Source: Erythroxylum novogranatense
Taxonomy: Eukaryota; Streptophyta; Magnoliopsida; Malpighiales; Erythroxylaceae
Length of the DNA stretch: 64,000 bases
Direction: 5' to 3'
Assembly: GCA_029891385.1 (NCBI GenBank)
Contig: CM057233.1
Span: 14,015,460-14,079,459 of the forward strand
In this document: piece by piece, positions 1 through 11,690 of the stretch
How the letters are laid out: each line of letters opens with the position of its first letter
Numbering within the stretch: the first letter of the stretch is position 1
Translations under genes and position numbers: made by a program
The notes under the pieces: model-generated
What the model was told of the DNA's origin: nothing
Seen by the model: only the letters and a program-made list of their open reading frames with translations
The model's database searches: none

Positions 1-83
1 ATGTTAGAAAGGTGAAATACCTCTCTCATTGTCTTTTGTTGCTGTTCTACTTCTGATGGGGTCATGGATATTTCTTTAGGTAT

Positions 84-569
84 CTATAATTTAGTAATTG
101 GACTAGTCGAAGGACTAGTGGAAGGGTTAGGTCTTAAATCTATTTTAACATCTTCCAGAGATGCTTGTCTTGGTGGCTTACCTGGCATGGGTATATCAGG
201 CTTTGGGTTGGTAAATGTGGCCACATACTCTACTATCTTTAGGCTAGAATTTTCATAATTGTCTATGTTCATCTGTATGAGCTCACTACCTCTTTTTATC
301 AAGCTGGAGATTTCTCGAGACATTCCTGGAAGATTAGCAATATCAATGAAATTTGAAATAGTATCTTTGATATGTCGTATTTCATTATCCAATTTGTGAA
401 TTTCTTTAAGTATCTGGAGACGATGGTCTTCTATAGATTTAACAATTTCAATATCAAAATTATAATCCGAAAGTAAAGTTTGCCATCTAATTAATCTTTT
501 ATATTCAGGTCTATTCGGTAAATTGTTTTTAATAAAAGTTTTAACCTGTGTATTATCAGTTCTTAACAA
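84..569 (-). pseudogene. Pararetrovirus RNase H end plus coiled-coil tail, fragment
   Basis: An open frame of 161 codons. It begins inside RNase H with LRTDNTQVKTFIKNN and a RLIRWQ stretch, both typical of the RNase H end of caulimovirid polyproteins. From about residue 50 it changes to a charged helical, coiled-coil-like segment (LQILKEIHKLDNEIRHIKD) and then a proline-rich tail. After one in-frame stop at 81-83 the same frame continues to the window edge, with residues such as MTPSEVEQQQKTM. The tail is not recognised: it could be a normal C-terminal domain of this virus group, or a different ORF joined by deletion. The upstream part of RNase H lies in another frame. Confidence 0.7.
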
Positions 570-1139
570 AAATCTTTTTGGGAGTAAAAAGTAATAAAAC
601 TATTTACAACTCTTAACAACATCCAGTAATTCTTTCTCATTTATATGATATCTATTTTCGAGATCGATAAATGTTCTGAACAATATCGACAAAGACTTTC
701 TCCTATTTTTCATTATTATTATTATCTATTTTTTAAGATTCCACTCCAATAATTTTCTCAAGCAACAGGTTTCTAATATTAAATCATCTTTTTCACTAGG
801 TAAATATAGTTTTGGTAATGTACTACATAATTTTTTATCTTTTTACTTGATTTTCTAATTCGAGTAAAACTGAATCTCTTATCTTTTTAAGTAAATCTTG
901 AAAAGGTTTTCTTAGTCTAGCTAAATTTTAATAAAATCAAGGATACGTTAAGATTCCTAAGAAACTTTGTACTTTCTTTTATCAACAAATTTATTTAGGA
1001 ATTTAGAAATCTTTTCTAATATATGACTCTTGAGTTCTACTCCTTGTCCATCTACCGCATATCTAAAAACTCTATCTTATTTTGTAATATTTTGGATTTC
1101 TTTTAGATAATCCTAGTTTATGTTTTGTACTGATTTCAG

Positions 1140-1679
1140 CAAATTTATTTAATCGATTTAAATGAGTAGTAATATTATCGATATTACTAAAATATCATCA
1201 ATATAGACAAATATAAAATCAAAATCTTTAAAATATTATCCATTTTCTCTGAAATATTTGAGGTGCATTTTTAATCTAAAAGGCATTACAAGCCAATCAT
1301 ATTGTCCTTATAGAGTAGAAAATGTTGTATAACTTATACTATCGGGATGCATTTTATTTGACAAAATTCACTTTTACAATCAAAATTTGAAAATATCTTT
1401 TATTCCTAGTTCTATTAATCAAAATTTTTTATTTGCAAGAAAATATCCATCAAATACTGTATTATCATTTAATTTCTTATAATTTATAACCATTCTAGCT
1501 TTACCTCTAAGTTGTTCTTCATGGTTTCTCACCATAAATGCGGGGGAACTATGAGGTGATTGGCTAGATCTAATTAATCTGGAATCTAACAATTCTTTTA
1601 TTTGAATCTTAAATTCTTTTTGATCTTCTTCATTATATCTCATAGGTTTTACTCTTATTGTTTTAGGTTTATCTATCAT
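1140..1679 (-). pseudogene. Pararetrovirus reverse transcriptase, broken
   Basis: The finger region is open at 1679-1419 and carries IKELLDSRLIRSSQSPHSSP and KARMVINYKKLND, a clear match to the caulimovirid RT start (known family pattern). The palm continues in other frames: a GQYDWLVMPF block near 1306-1279 and the catalytic YIDD box at 1205-1194, followed by ILV. RT would copy the pregenomic RNA into DNA. Several frameshifts lie between the blocks, so no active enzyme can come from this copy. Confidence 0.85.
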
Positions 1680-2478
1680 TTGTAGTCTAGCATATATATG
1701 GTTTTTATCCCAAAACTTTAAAGGATTTTCTGTGTAACATTGTTCTAGTTTTGTTGTAACCTTATCTATTTATGAGTCAACTTTTCTTAATTTTATCTGG
1801 GGATAAAGGAAATAGAAAATGGTTTAGCATAAGTTTTTTAAGTCTTTTAACTGTTATCAAATGATGACAAGGTGTTTTAAATAATATTTGACTAGCAATC
1901 AGATCAAAATTATTTTATGAAATAATTATAGAAAATTATTTCCTAATAGTATATGTGCGGTGTTATAAAATAAAATGGAGGACATTTTATTAAGAATGAT
2001 CCTAATAAAATTATTAGTTTTTAACTCCTTTATTTATTTCTATAATATTATTAGATATATCTCTACCTTTTATTATGGGTAAATCGTTATGATATTCTTT
2101 TGGGAAATACTTTGTTTTACATAAGCAGGCTCCTAAACTACTATTAATAAAAGTAGCAAAATATTCTACTCTATATTCCTTATAGGTTATTCCTATAGGT
2201 ATATATATACTATGAGGACTTGTCATTTAGGAATATATATTAATTTTCCATTATAAGTTATCTTTAACCCATAAGAGGTAATCGATAAGGTTAAGCATTT
2301 TCAAGAAATGTTATTCTAACATTATTTCTAGTGTATTATTAAATCCTTAAATTTCTATTAATAATCTAATAGATATTATATCTTGTCCAAATCTTATTAG
2401 AGTTTCTATAGCTTCATCTATTGAGTGTAACTCACCATTAAAATTTGTATATTGATGAGGTTCATCCTACTTATATTT

Positions 2479-2811
2479 TTATAATCCCGCATATAATTTA
2501 TAACTAATATAATTTCCATTAGCTCTTGTATCTATTAATATATTAACTGGAACAAAAGTTGTCCCATTATAATATTCTCCTTTTATTTTATAATTCCTTA
2601 AACTATCTTCTTTAGCCAATATTAGTTTATTATTATATCTATTAAGACTTAATTGTCGAGTTAAAGGATGACTAACAACACTTATATTTGTAAAGGATAA
2701 TCTAGGTAGTATATTCTTAGATATCATTAAAGGTTTATCTTGTAAATCTAATTCTAATGGCCTAGACTCTATTTCTTCTATTTTTGGTAAAGTTGGCATT
2801 TGTATCGCCAC
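2479..2811 (-). pseudogene. Pararetrovirus aspartic protease region, broken
   Basis: An open frame of 110 codons between the movement-protein region and RT. Near its end is VNILIDTRANGNYIS, which fits the retropepsin active site (normally D-T/S-G-A followed by a hydrophobic NYIS-like stretch). The glycine after D-T is arginine here, which would be expected to destroy the active site. The first 70 residues are a linker with no recognised domain. Position between MP and RT is the usual one for this family. Confidence 0.7.
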
Positions 2812-2849
2812 ACTTCATTAAATAAATAGGAAAAATCTAATGTATCTTT

Positions 2850-3523
2850 AACTACAAAACAATCGGAATGATGCGTATTTGATAGCATATGAAATTATAT
2901 ACGTTATAGAATAAGGTCTATTTTGTTGTTTAAAAATCTTTTCTTTTGAAATCTTGTATTAAACTTAATGTTTTATCAAAATCTTTATCTTGTATATGAT
3001 AAGAAATCCGTGGATATATATTAAATTTTATTTTGCAATATTGCAAATTTCCTTTAAGAACTCCTAAACAGGCTTCTTCTCTATTTATTATCCTGTTATC
3101 CATAATTGCTAATTCTATAGGTGTATCTAGTCCTTCTTTAAAAGTTGATTTTATTATGATCTGTATAGCTCCAATATGTATCCAACCAAGTGATTTTCTT
3201 ATTTTGGTTTAATTTTTGTAATTTATCTTAAATATCTTTTTAGTTAAAAGGGTATCATTACGTTATTAGAAGCTATAGAAATTTCCAAAGCCCTTTTTGT
3301 ATGTTTAATCCATAAAATAGATTATCATTTCTTGGTTTAATTCCTAATCTTTGTAAAGTACTAACATTAAATCCTGAATAATTTGATAATGAAAAGTTTT
3401 CATTTTGAATTTGTCTTAATTTCTTCTTATGTATTAAAATTCTTGTCTATATTCTCCTGTTTATTCTATTTGATTATCTATCGTCGGTTTACTATCTTGA
3501 TTACTTGTACTAACAATTTCCAT
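2850..3523 (-). pseudogene. Pararetrovirus movement protein, broken
   Basis: The minus strand from about 3210 to 2940 reads GWIHIGAIQIIIKSTFKEG, then DTPIELAIMDNRI, then a LGVLKGNLQY block, then YPRISYHIQDKDFDKTLSL. This is the core of the 30K-type caulimovirid movement protein that opens plasmodesmata (known family pattern). A stop follows at DFKRKDF, and the end of the domain (YSITYIISYAI) is in a shifted frame. A possible start ATG lies at 3523-3521, one base beyond the coat-protein stop (3527-3525). Stops also lie between this ATG and the core. Confidence 0.8.
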
Positions 3524-5465
3524 TTTATTCTGTATCTTCTTTGTTGGGACCCGATCCGAAAACCGGATCCCAATCGGAAAACGAAGGAAACAAAGCGGTT
3601 TCAAATCGAATAAATCGAATCACAACATGCGGAAGAAAACGCGAAACAAATACGAAGGTATCGAATCAAAACGAATCGAATACAAATCGAATCGAAACCA
3701 ATTTTCGATACGTAACAAAACGGAGTCGACATCCGTGAACAAATATTTTAGAAATCACTGTCGCGTTGCGTTGGAAACCCTAATACTGATCCAATCCGAA
3801 ACCGGTATAAATATTTTTTTCTTTTCTCTCTTTTCTCATTCCTCAATCCAAATACATTCACATACAATCGCACTATCCAATGTCCAATACCCGTTCATTC
3901 ACATTTTTCCATATACAAATCATGCTTATATCTCAATTGAACATACAAAATCTATATAACATATCCATGTGCAATACCATAACTCAATAGCCTCATCCAA
4001 ATCTCATAATTCCAATACAATTTATACACCATTTCATAAATCAAAGCTTTATACATATCATAGTGGCATTTTCAAGCCTTATACATTACCCATAACCCTA
4101 AATCAAAGAACACAATACACAAAAATTTTAGACTTCTCAGCAACCATCTAACTTAACAATAATACAATATAAACACATGCAAACAGAAATCTCCATTTTC
4201 TTTCACCTGATCTTCTTCTCATCACCTGTGGATGGGAATGAAGGGGGTGAGCTTTACAACCCGTGAGTAACAGTTTATAACAAATATATAAGCAAAATCC
4301 TTGAAATTCTTTTTCTTTTCTAGTCTTAGAAAACATTTTTTTGAAATCCGTAAAGCACATTTTCTAAAAATTCCGCTCTTGCTGTAGTCAAATCACAATT
4401 GCAAAACGTATGATTTTTAGGCTTTCAGCCATAAACCCATAGGTTGCTAAACATGAATGCATCAACTTGACAATTCATAAATGCAATGACAAACCATATA
4501 TGCAATGCACAACACATGGCTCGAGAGTTCCGCGGAACACAACGAATAAACTGAAGTTTATTGTAAACACAACGAGTCCGATTTCTCAGGATCTCGTGGC
4601 CCCAAGAGGGCAGTCGGGGGAAGGCTATACGTAGACGTGCACGTGACTAACACAACGTTCCTCTCTCGCCCAAACAAAAGCACATATTCATGCTCAATTA
4701 ATTTATCGAATGCTCTTTTCCAAATATACGAAATGCCATGGAATCTTTCGAGGCATAACACAAATGTATTTTGCATTTCATCAAAAGTTCATGTATGGAA
4801 TCAATAATGATTTTTCAAATCATTCACACAATGGTGCAACATTTACGATGAAATTGAAATCAGAAAATCTCTCTGTTTAAGGAAAGCAGTAGTGGCTTAT
4901 AAATCTATTATAAACAGGTACCCACCTCGAATCGTTGCTAGAAGCTTGTCCTTAGCTTCAATTTGACCATTTCTTCTTTTATTCTCCCAATTGAAAATTC
5001 CCTCATTTCTCCTCCATTTTTGGATTTTCTGGGCTTGAAAGGAAGCTCTCTTCATCCTCCACGTTTTTCCCTCTTGACTCAACTTAGAAAGCTTGCTTGA
5101 AGTCCCCTAAAAATCGAACCCTAGCTCTCTCTCTCTTTTCTTTCTCCTTCACTCATCCGAAAGCTTGCTCTCCCTTCTCTCTTCTTATTTTTCTTTCATT
5201 TTGTTCAAGTGTCATGCCTCACCTAATAAAAACAACAGCCCAATCGTTTTATAGTGCCATGTCATTTAATGAATGGGGAATGACCCATAAGCCCCTCCAT
5301 TTAAGCCTATAAACTTAACCCTTTAAGTAAACTTCCAAAATTGCCCCTTCATTGGTCTTTATAACTGACATCTTGTCTGATTATTTTGATCAAGTAAAGA
5401 AGCCATTTTCCAAGAATTTTTTTTTGTGAAATTTCCCTCTATGTCTTACGAATCCATCGCTTCAA

Positions 5466-6600
5466 GAATCGGATCGATCGGAGCTCTATAGCTCAAGATA
5501 TCTCCAAAATACTGAAGTTTATTTTTCAGACCCGAGGCTGAACACTACACCTTACTTCCGACCCGCATTTGGAAGTCTTAGAGGCTAAATCATAGCTCGG
5601 ATCCTTCATAAAATTTGTAGCCCCATATCTCTATTTTAATTTCCAAAAAGAATCAGATCGATCGGAGCTGTACCAATCAAGATATCTCCAAAATACTGAA
5701 CACTGTTCAGCCATTACAACACAGAGACTGAACACTACACCAAACTTCCGACCCACATTGGGAAGTCTTAGAGGCTAAATCATAGCTCGGCTCCTTCATA
5801 ACATTTGTAGCCCCATGTCTCTATTTTAATTTCCAAAATGAATCAGATCGATCGGAGCTCCACCGATCAATATAGCTCCAAAATACTGAACACTATTCAG
5901 CCATTACAACACAGAGACTGAACACTACACCAAATTCCGACCCACATTTGGAAGTCTTAGAGGCTAAATCATATCTCGGATACTTCATAACATTTGTATC
6001 CCTATGTCTCTATTTTAATTTCCAAAAAGAATCAGATCGATCGGAGCTCTACCGATCAAGATATCTCCAAAATACTGAACACTATTCAGCCATTACAACA
6101 CAGAGACTGAACACTACACCAAACTTCCGACCCACATTTGGAAGTCTTAGAGGCTAAATCATAGCCCTTCTCCTTCATAAAATTTTGATCCCCATGTCTC
6201 TATTTTAATTTCCAAAAAGAATCAGATCGATCGGAGCTCTACCGATCAAGATATCTCCAAAATACTGAACACTGTTCAACCAATACAACACAGAGGCTGA
6301 ACACTACATCTAGCTTCCGATCTGTATTTAAAAGTCTTATAGGCTCAATTGTCAATCTTCTCCTTCATAACATTTGTAGCCCCATCTCTCTAGTTTAATT
6401 ATCAAAAAGAATCAGATCAATCAGAGCTCTATATCTCAAGATATCTCAAAAATACCGAACACTATTTAACTTTTATAACCGATCAGCTCACTTTCATTCA
6501 AGCCATCTTTCTCCATTTAATTCCAAAACCGACCTATCTAGTATGAAAAGATAGAAAAATTTCTTAGGAATCCAACGCTTCAAGAATCGAGTCGATCGGG
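5466..6600 (-). repeat. About 190-bp tandem repeats inside solo LTR 1
   Basis: The motif GAATC(A/G)GATCGATCGGAGCT starts at 5466, 5650, 5840, 6029, 6219, 6409 and, diverged, 6584, giving spacings of 175-190 bp. Each unit also contains GATATCTCCAAAATACTGAAC and a GACCCACATTTGGAAGTCTTAG block. The repeated core is the same LTR module that occurs once in the chromovirus LTR and three times in solo LTR 2. Confidence 0.9.
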
Positions 6601-6680
6601 TTTCGGACGAAGAAGTTATGCTCAAAAGAGTGAAGGAAGGTCAGAGCTCGGCCAGAAAATCAAAGCTCGACCAGAACGAA

Positions 6681-6805
6681 GATCGGTCGGCCAACAGAGG
6701 TCGGTCGGCCATCAGAGGTCGGTCGGCCAGCAGAGGTCGGTCGTCCAACAGAGGTCGGTCGGCCATCGGTCGGCCAGTAGAGGTCGGCCAACAGAGGTCG
6801 GTCAG
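6681..6805. repeat. GC-rich 18-bp minisatellite in solo LTR 1
   Basis: Imperfect direct repeats of CAGAGGTCGGTCGGCCAA, at least six, with shortened units near 6765-6790. The local GC-rich block stands out from the AT-rich surroundings. It sits where the other LTR families carry their own, unrelated GC-rich palindromic repeats. Confidence 0.85.
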
Positions 6806-8006
6806 CACTCAATTCGACCATCAAACTTCTAACACTCATAACTTTTGACTCCGAGCTCCGAATTTTACAAACTTGGTACCGTTGGAAAGATAAAACAAAG
6901 ATCTACAATTTTTAAGAAGGATCAAAGGCAAGATCGGTCTTTAAAGGGGTAAACAATGCGCTTGAAGATGACCAATCGATAATCTCCTCAAAACTTTACA
7001 CAGCACCTCAACTTGCAAACATCATAACTTTTGACCTTGAACTCCAAATTTGACAAACTTGGTGTCTACAAAAGCTAAAAGAACCCTCTACAATTTTTAT
7101 GAAGGCCTTAAAAATCAGATCGACCTCTAAATGGGTCAAAAACTTCATACAAACTGACCGGTCGATCAACTTCACACTAAACAGCATCAGAACTTCTAAA
7201 AATCATAACTTTCTATTCTCTTGTCCAAAATTTTCGTGCTTTATATCAATGGAAAGATAAAAACATAATCTACCACTTTCATTAACACCACTTTGGCTAA
7301 ATCCATCTAAATCAATACAGATTTCCCATTGAAGTCTCTAAACACCATTCCAATACATGAACTTCACATATCAACACATCAACTTCACATATTCACCCAC
7401 TACCACAAACTCTTCAACTAATTCATCTCAAACACAATTCAACTTTCCAATAAACTATTCCAAAGCCATTTCCCCACATCAAATTCAACACCGAAGGATA
7501 TGCGCATACACATTTCTCTTTCACAAAAGTCATACACAATCTTACTCTTAATAGCATTTTCAAATCAAATCAAATACACTTAACTTTCAAATATCATAAC
7601 TTTCAATCTCGATATCGAAAAATAGCATACCTTATGGCTACGAAAAGCTCTCAACATAAGCTACAATTTTCATTAAGATCATTTTCTCAAAATGTGTCTA
7701 ACTCAAAAATTTAACTCTCAAGTCAAACTTTCTATCTTCAAAAATCAACTTTCTTAATTTCTTCAAAATATAACACTTTCACTAATTATTTCTTGCTTTT
7801 CAACTTCCATTTCAATCAACTAGTTCATTTTGATTTTCATAACTCATACAACTCTACTCAAATTTCAAAGTCATCAAAATCAATCACTTCATTTCTCATC
7901 AATCTCCTTTAAGCACAATAACATCTATAACACAATTCACATCCGAAAACACTCATTGAATTCATTTTAATATTTCTAATTTCTACCAAAAGTTCGGGGT
8001 CCAACA

Positions 8007-9313
8007 TTCTTTATATGTATATTCTGTGTCTGTTAGAACAAAAATACTTTCATCAGAGTCTATATTAAAATCATCTATCCTTATAAATTCTCCTATATTT
8101 ATCATTTCTTCAATATCTTCATCTATTTCTATTTTCTTTTTATTTTTCTCATTTCTTTTAGGACAATTATTGACATAATGACCTATCTCTTTGCAATAAT
8201 AACATCTACATTCTTTAGGATTTGTTTTCCTTCTTCTATATGTAGGTTTATATGCTTTTTATATCCTTTTCTTTTATAATATCTTACCTTATTTTTTTGA
8301 AATAAGGTTTTTATATTATATTATTTCTTCTTTTATATTTTTGTTTTATCTTTCCATAATAGTAAGAATTATCACATCCTATCATTATAGGCATTTTGCC
8401 CTATCACAACATAATGAAATTCATTTCTTTAATCCTTTAGTGGCTTTAGCCAAAATAGCATCAACACACCAATTACTTAATTTATCTCTAACATGTTCTA
8501 TTCTTTCACCTAAGGTATCTATATTTCTGGATTATATGTTTCTATAAATTTTGAACCCCAAGGTTTGGGATTTTAGTAAAGAATAATGGTAAATAATTAC
8601 TAGTATCTGAAACTTAATTATAAATATGATAGTAGTAATCTTGAAAAGCACAAATATATTTTCTATCTCACATATATCACATAATTGTAATCTCATTAAA
8701 GCGTTGTATATTGGGTTATAGTATTAGGATCTTTCACATATTTTCCTTCACCATGGAATTCTAATCTAAATTTGTCAACTACTCTAGTTATAAAATTATC
8801 TTGGTCAAAATATATTGATTGTTTAATATCTTCATTTATATTTTGCCAAAATCTTTATGCACTATTTAATAATGATTTTTCCATAAATCCTTTAGTTGTT
8901 TCAAAATCCATTTTATTTACTACAATAGCTATTCTTAAAGTAGTTTCTCATTTATCTATTGCTTCTTCAATATTAGCGATACAATCTAAGTCTAAAGAAA
9001 TTCCAAATGGATTTATTGTATCAACTTTCATTTTTTCATATGGTGTATATTTATCTGAACTAATCACAATATACATTAATCCTGCATATCCAGTTACGGG
9101 TTTATTAAAACTTTGACTTTGTCTTTGTCTTTGTCTTATATATGGTTCTGTACTTGAGGTTGGTATATTTGTTATATTTGGATTTTCGGCCTTTATCCCT
9201 GTTGGTTTAATATTAATAAAATTATCATGGAGATCTAAATTTTCAATTTGCGTTACTAAATTATCTACATCAGGCATAATATATTGTTCATTATCAGTAC
9301 TACTTACTGACAT
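8007..9313 (-). pseudogene. Pararetrovirus coat protein with CCHC zinc knuckle, broken
   Basis: The frame opens at 9313 (MSVSSTDNEQYIMPDVDN) and is readable for 121 codons. It then breaks but continues in fragments (for example KVDTINPFGISLDLDCI, and a later KMDFETTKGF block). A zinc knuckle CYYCKEIGHYVNNC, spacing C-x2-C-x4-H-x4-C, lies at 8204-8163. It is followed by a lysine stretch and an acidic tail, as in caulimovirid coat proteins that bind the viral nucleic acid. The reading would finish 17 bases beyond the solo LTR, at a TAA at 3527-3525. Coat-protein identity rests on the zinc knuckle, the basic and acidic composition, and position. Confidence 0.65.
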
Positions 9314-9458
9314 CTTTTAATTTTTCTAAATGAATAATAAAAGGATTTTCAATTATTTCCTCTCTTTCTTCATCTTTCTTTGCTATAGTCATTATCTGTT
9401 TGTCTTTATCCTTGTCAATAGCTTTAAGATTTATTAATGATTCTATATCAAGAGTCAT
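9300..9458 (-). pseudogene. Small pararetrovirus-associated ORF, 52 codons
   Basis: An ATG at 9458 opens a 52-codon frame (MTLDIESLINLKAIDKDKDK at its start, lysine- and glutamate-rich). It ends at TAG 9302-9300, overlapping the ATG of the coat-protein frame at 9313 in another frame. No domain is recognised. The overlap with the next frame and the shared strand suggest a viral accessory ORF, but it is short and could be chance. Confidence 0.35.
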
Positions 9459-9611
9459 TTGTTCACAAAAGGAAGATAGTGACTAAAGATGCCAACATAA
9501 AAGATAGAACATTATAAGTGTCTGGTATAAAAAAATGATGTAATAAGTTTTGTCCTATAGTCAAATAGTATGAATAGGATATGTCTTTTATTCTCTATCA
9601 TGTAACATAAA

Positions 9612-9760
9612 AATCTAGAATAGTACTTTTACTTTTCCATCTATAAATATGTAATCACTCAGCAGAAGAAAGCATCGAGTGCCTTTCTTCTCTCTTGTAC
9701 TACTTCCTATGCATCCATAAATAAAAACCCCTTCTCTTATATTTGTTCTAGGCCTTTCAG
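9612..9760 (+). promoter_or_regulatory. Possible pararetrovirus-type promoter, plus strand
   Basis: A CTATAAATAT box at 9641-9650 is followed about 30-60 bases on by a pyrimidine-rich CTTTCTTCTCTCTTG leader and, further down, a GC-rich block with GGCTGGAACGCCCGG (about 9890-9903). This resembles the arrangement of a caulimovirid transcript promoter but is on the opposite strand from the viral frames at 1-9458. No tRNA-Met primer site was found nearby. Weak evidence. Confidence 0.3.
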
Positions 9761-10032
9761 AATCCAATAGAGGAAACTCCAAACACTTTCTTAGCTAACT
9801 TCTTATGCCTAGAGGTAGGAAACAAAACTAGGCTGTGCTGGATATTGCTGAAGGAACTACAGGAGAGTTACCTATGTTTGTACGTTAGGGCTGGAACGCC
9901 CGGTAAAAGCTCCGTGGTGTGACCCGACGATACTCCGGTTAAAACAAAATTAGGTAAGGGAGCAAGTTGGACCCTTTTACTCTATTTTAAATCTGTGTTT
10001 GGTATAGAATAAATATAAGAGATCAATCAATT

Positions 10033-10368
10033 ATGGACATTGAAAAATATGGAGAACAATTAGTCCTTTTAGATTTATCTTCAAAACATAACATAAATGT
10101 TTTGATAAATGAACTAATAGCTCAATATACTGCCGAGATAGAAAATAATAAAGATAGAGAAACTAGAAGATCGATTATAAGCCTATAATGTATTTTATGT
10201 TAAAACAAATATAGATTTTGGAATATATTAGAAACTCTAGATACAAAATAAAAACTATAATATATATTAATCTTGAAAATGAATTAAATAAATTAAATAA
10301 TGAAACAAAAGATTTTAACAATTTTGGTCCCCTCGCTCTAGAATGGTATTTGGTGATCAGAACATGAT
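10033..10368 (+). pseudogene. Decayed plus-strand ORF downstream of promoter-like region
   Basis: ATG at 10033 opens 51 codons (MDIEKYGEQLVLLDLSSKHN at the start) ending TAA at 10186-10188. A shifted frame then carries on with one internal stop through NLENELNKLNNETKDFN and PLALEWYLVIRT to a stop near 10368. The continuous coding-like composition over two frames suggests one broken gene. The product is not recognised; given its place it may be an accessory ORF of the rearranged pararetrovirus. Confidence 0.35.
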
Positions 10369-11690
10369 AAGCCATACAAAAAATAAAGAACATGTCAAGT
10401 AATAAAGAAGAATAAGAAGCATAGATAACCTAGAATATAAATATGTCAATGCTCACATTCTTCTCTAGAAAGACTTGTGAAAAAATAATATATACAACAT
10501 AGAATATAGTCATTCCATTACCATGATATTACTTATCAACGATAAGTGTACTTGTATTAGTTTGTAAATAGTTAACTCATAATAGAGAGAGCTTTAAAGC
10601 TCTAGAAAAAGCACACGATAGTGATATATTTGAATTCAATATAATAACCAACAATGCCATTTGGCTATTTCTATTCTCACTACGGAATTAAACAAAGTAG
10701 CAATTGAAGTCACTACTTGTAAGTTCAATCACTATATAAGAATAATCTAGTAAAAAATTGCTTAGCCAATTACTTCCAACCATTCAAGACTATAAATTTG
10801 AGTAGCAGTGCCTCAGTTATAGAAAATTCAATAATTATACATTATACAAGTCATGGGAGAGATAAAAACATATACTCGAGAGCTTTCCACATGATGGATT
10901 ACCCACTTGGTTATATTTAGAATTTCTACAATGGTCTAGACTATATAACTAAGTAAATAATTGATCCAAAAATTATGGGAACATTGAATAATAATACTTT
11001 AAAGCTTAGCTACAATTTTTAGTAAGTTTGAAAGGTTAAAAGTGAAGGATTGATTAATTCGTGGCATTTTAAAAAAAATCAAGTTTTAGAGTGAATATTT
11101 GGCTAACTTGATCAATTCAAGGGGGTATGTGCTTGGCAAGATTGAGATGCATTTGAAAGAGAGGGTAATGGCTATCTTTAAGAATAGTGGTATTAACAAT
11201 ATCCTTTTCTTTTGGCATTGTTCCATTTCCAACTAATTTAGGAATTTTCTATTGATGGTATTTAAGGTTAGAAATTTGATTTAAACATTTTTCTACAAAT
11301 TCTGGCTTATTGAGATAGGAAATTTGATCATTAGGGGTAGGCTATGACTATAGTATCAATATGAAAAAAGGCTATTGGTATTTTAAAGTTGCCCTCAAAG
11401 AGTCTAATATGTTTGATATTGGTTATTTCTAAAAGAAATTTTTTACTTGTGCTAGTGATGAAGGTTACTGACCATTATACCATAATTAACTTCATTATCT
11501 CCTTGTCTTATAAGACAGGTGTAAGTTTAGATGGTAAAATGGTGTAAGTATTTATAAGTTCTGATTGATGTTTAGTAAACTAATTGGCATGTCAATGAGG
11601 GAACAAGATAAAGTCTTAGGGCCAAGTGAGACAAATGAGTGATGTTGATTCAATCTCTAGAGTATATAGGAGTTGACATATATTGGTGCA
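10369..11690. other. AT-rich stretch without recognisable features
   Basis: No long frame, repeat or RNA gene could be recognised here. The composition is AT-rich and looks like old non-coding DNA. Confidence 0.5.

Larger units (their letters stand above)
1..3541 (-). mobile_element. Endogenous pararetrovirus (Caulimoviridae-like), movement protein to RNase H part
   Basis: This is the 3' half of an integrated plant pararetrovirus read on the minus strand. Going down in coordinate, the frames give a movement-protein domain (about 3523-2850), an aspartic protease (2811-2479), reverse transcriptase (1679-1140) and the end of RNase H (569 downwards). Stops and frameshifts separate all of them, so this is a dead genomic copy. 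The left end runs out of the window. The block continues at 8007 after a solo LTR that split it; 3537-3541 and 8007-8011 are the matching TTCTT duplication. Seeing coat protein upstream of movement protein suggests a Cavemovirus- or Solendovirus-like relative; that assignment is inference. Confidence 0.85.
3542..8006 (-). mobile_element. Solo LTR (chromovirus-like family), 4.46 kb, copy 1
   Basis: The element starts TGTTGGGACCCG and ends GGGGTCCAACA, so it has TG/CA ends. It is flanked by a perfect TTCTT duplication (3537-3541 and 8007-8011). No gag or pol is present, and no internal pair of direct repeats was seen, so it is read as a single LTR left by recombination. Orientation minus is inferred from modules shared with the chromovirus LTR at 13326: a TATA-like CACTATAAAACG (about 5258-5246), a purine-rich leader (about 5200-5030), GAGGTGGGTAC (about 4930-4918) and the GAGCTC-CACCC region (about 4255-4220). 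It is very long for an LTR, partly because of a 190-bp repeat array and a minisatellite. Confidence 0.8.
8007..9458 (-). mobile_element. Endogenous pararetrovirus, coat-protein part
   Basis: Upstream continuation of the minus-strand pararetrovirus after the solo LTR. It holds a short ORF (9458-9300) overlapping the start of a coat-protein-like frame (9313 downwards). The compact ORF overlap is typical of viral genomes. The upstream edge near 9460-9640 is uncertain. Confidence 0.75.

Noticed and set aside
6681..6805. Regular GC-rich repeats that could suggest a CRISPR array
   Set aside because: Units are contiguous 18-mers without unique spacers, in a plant LTR.
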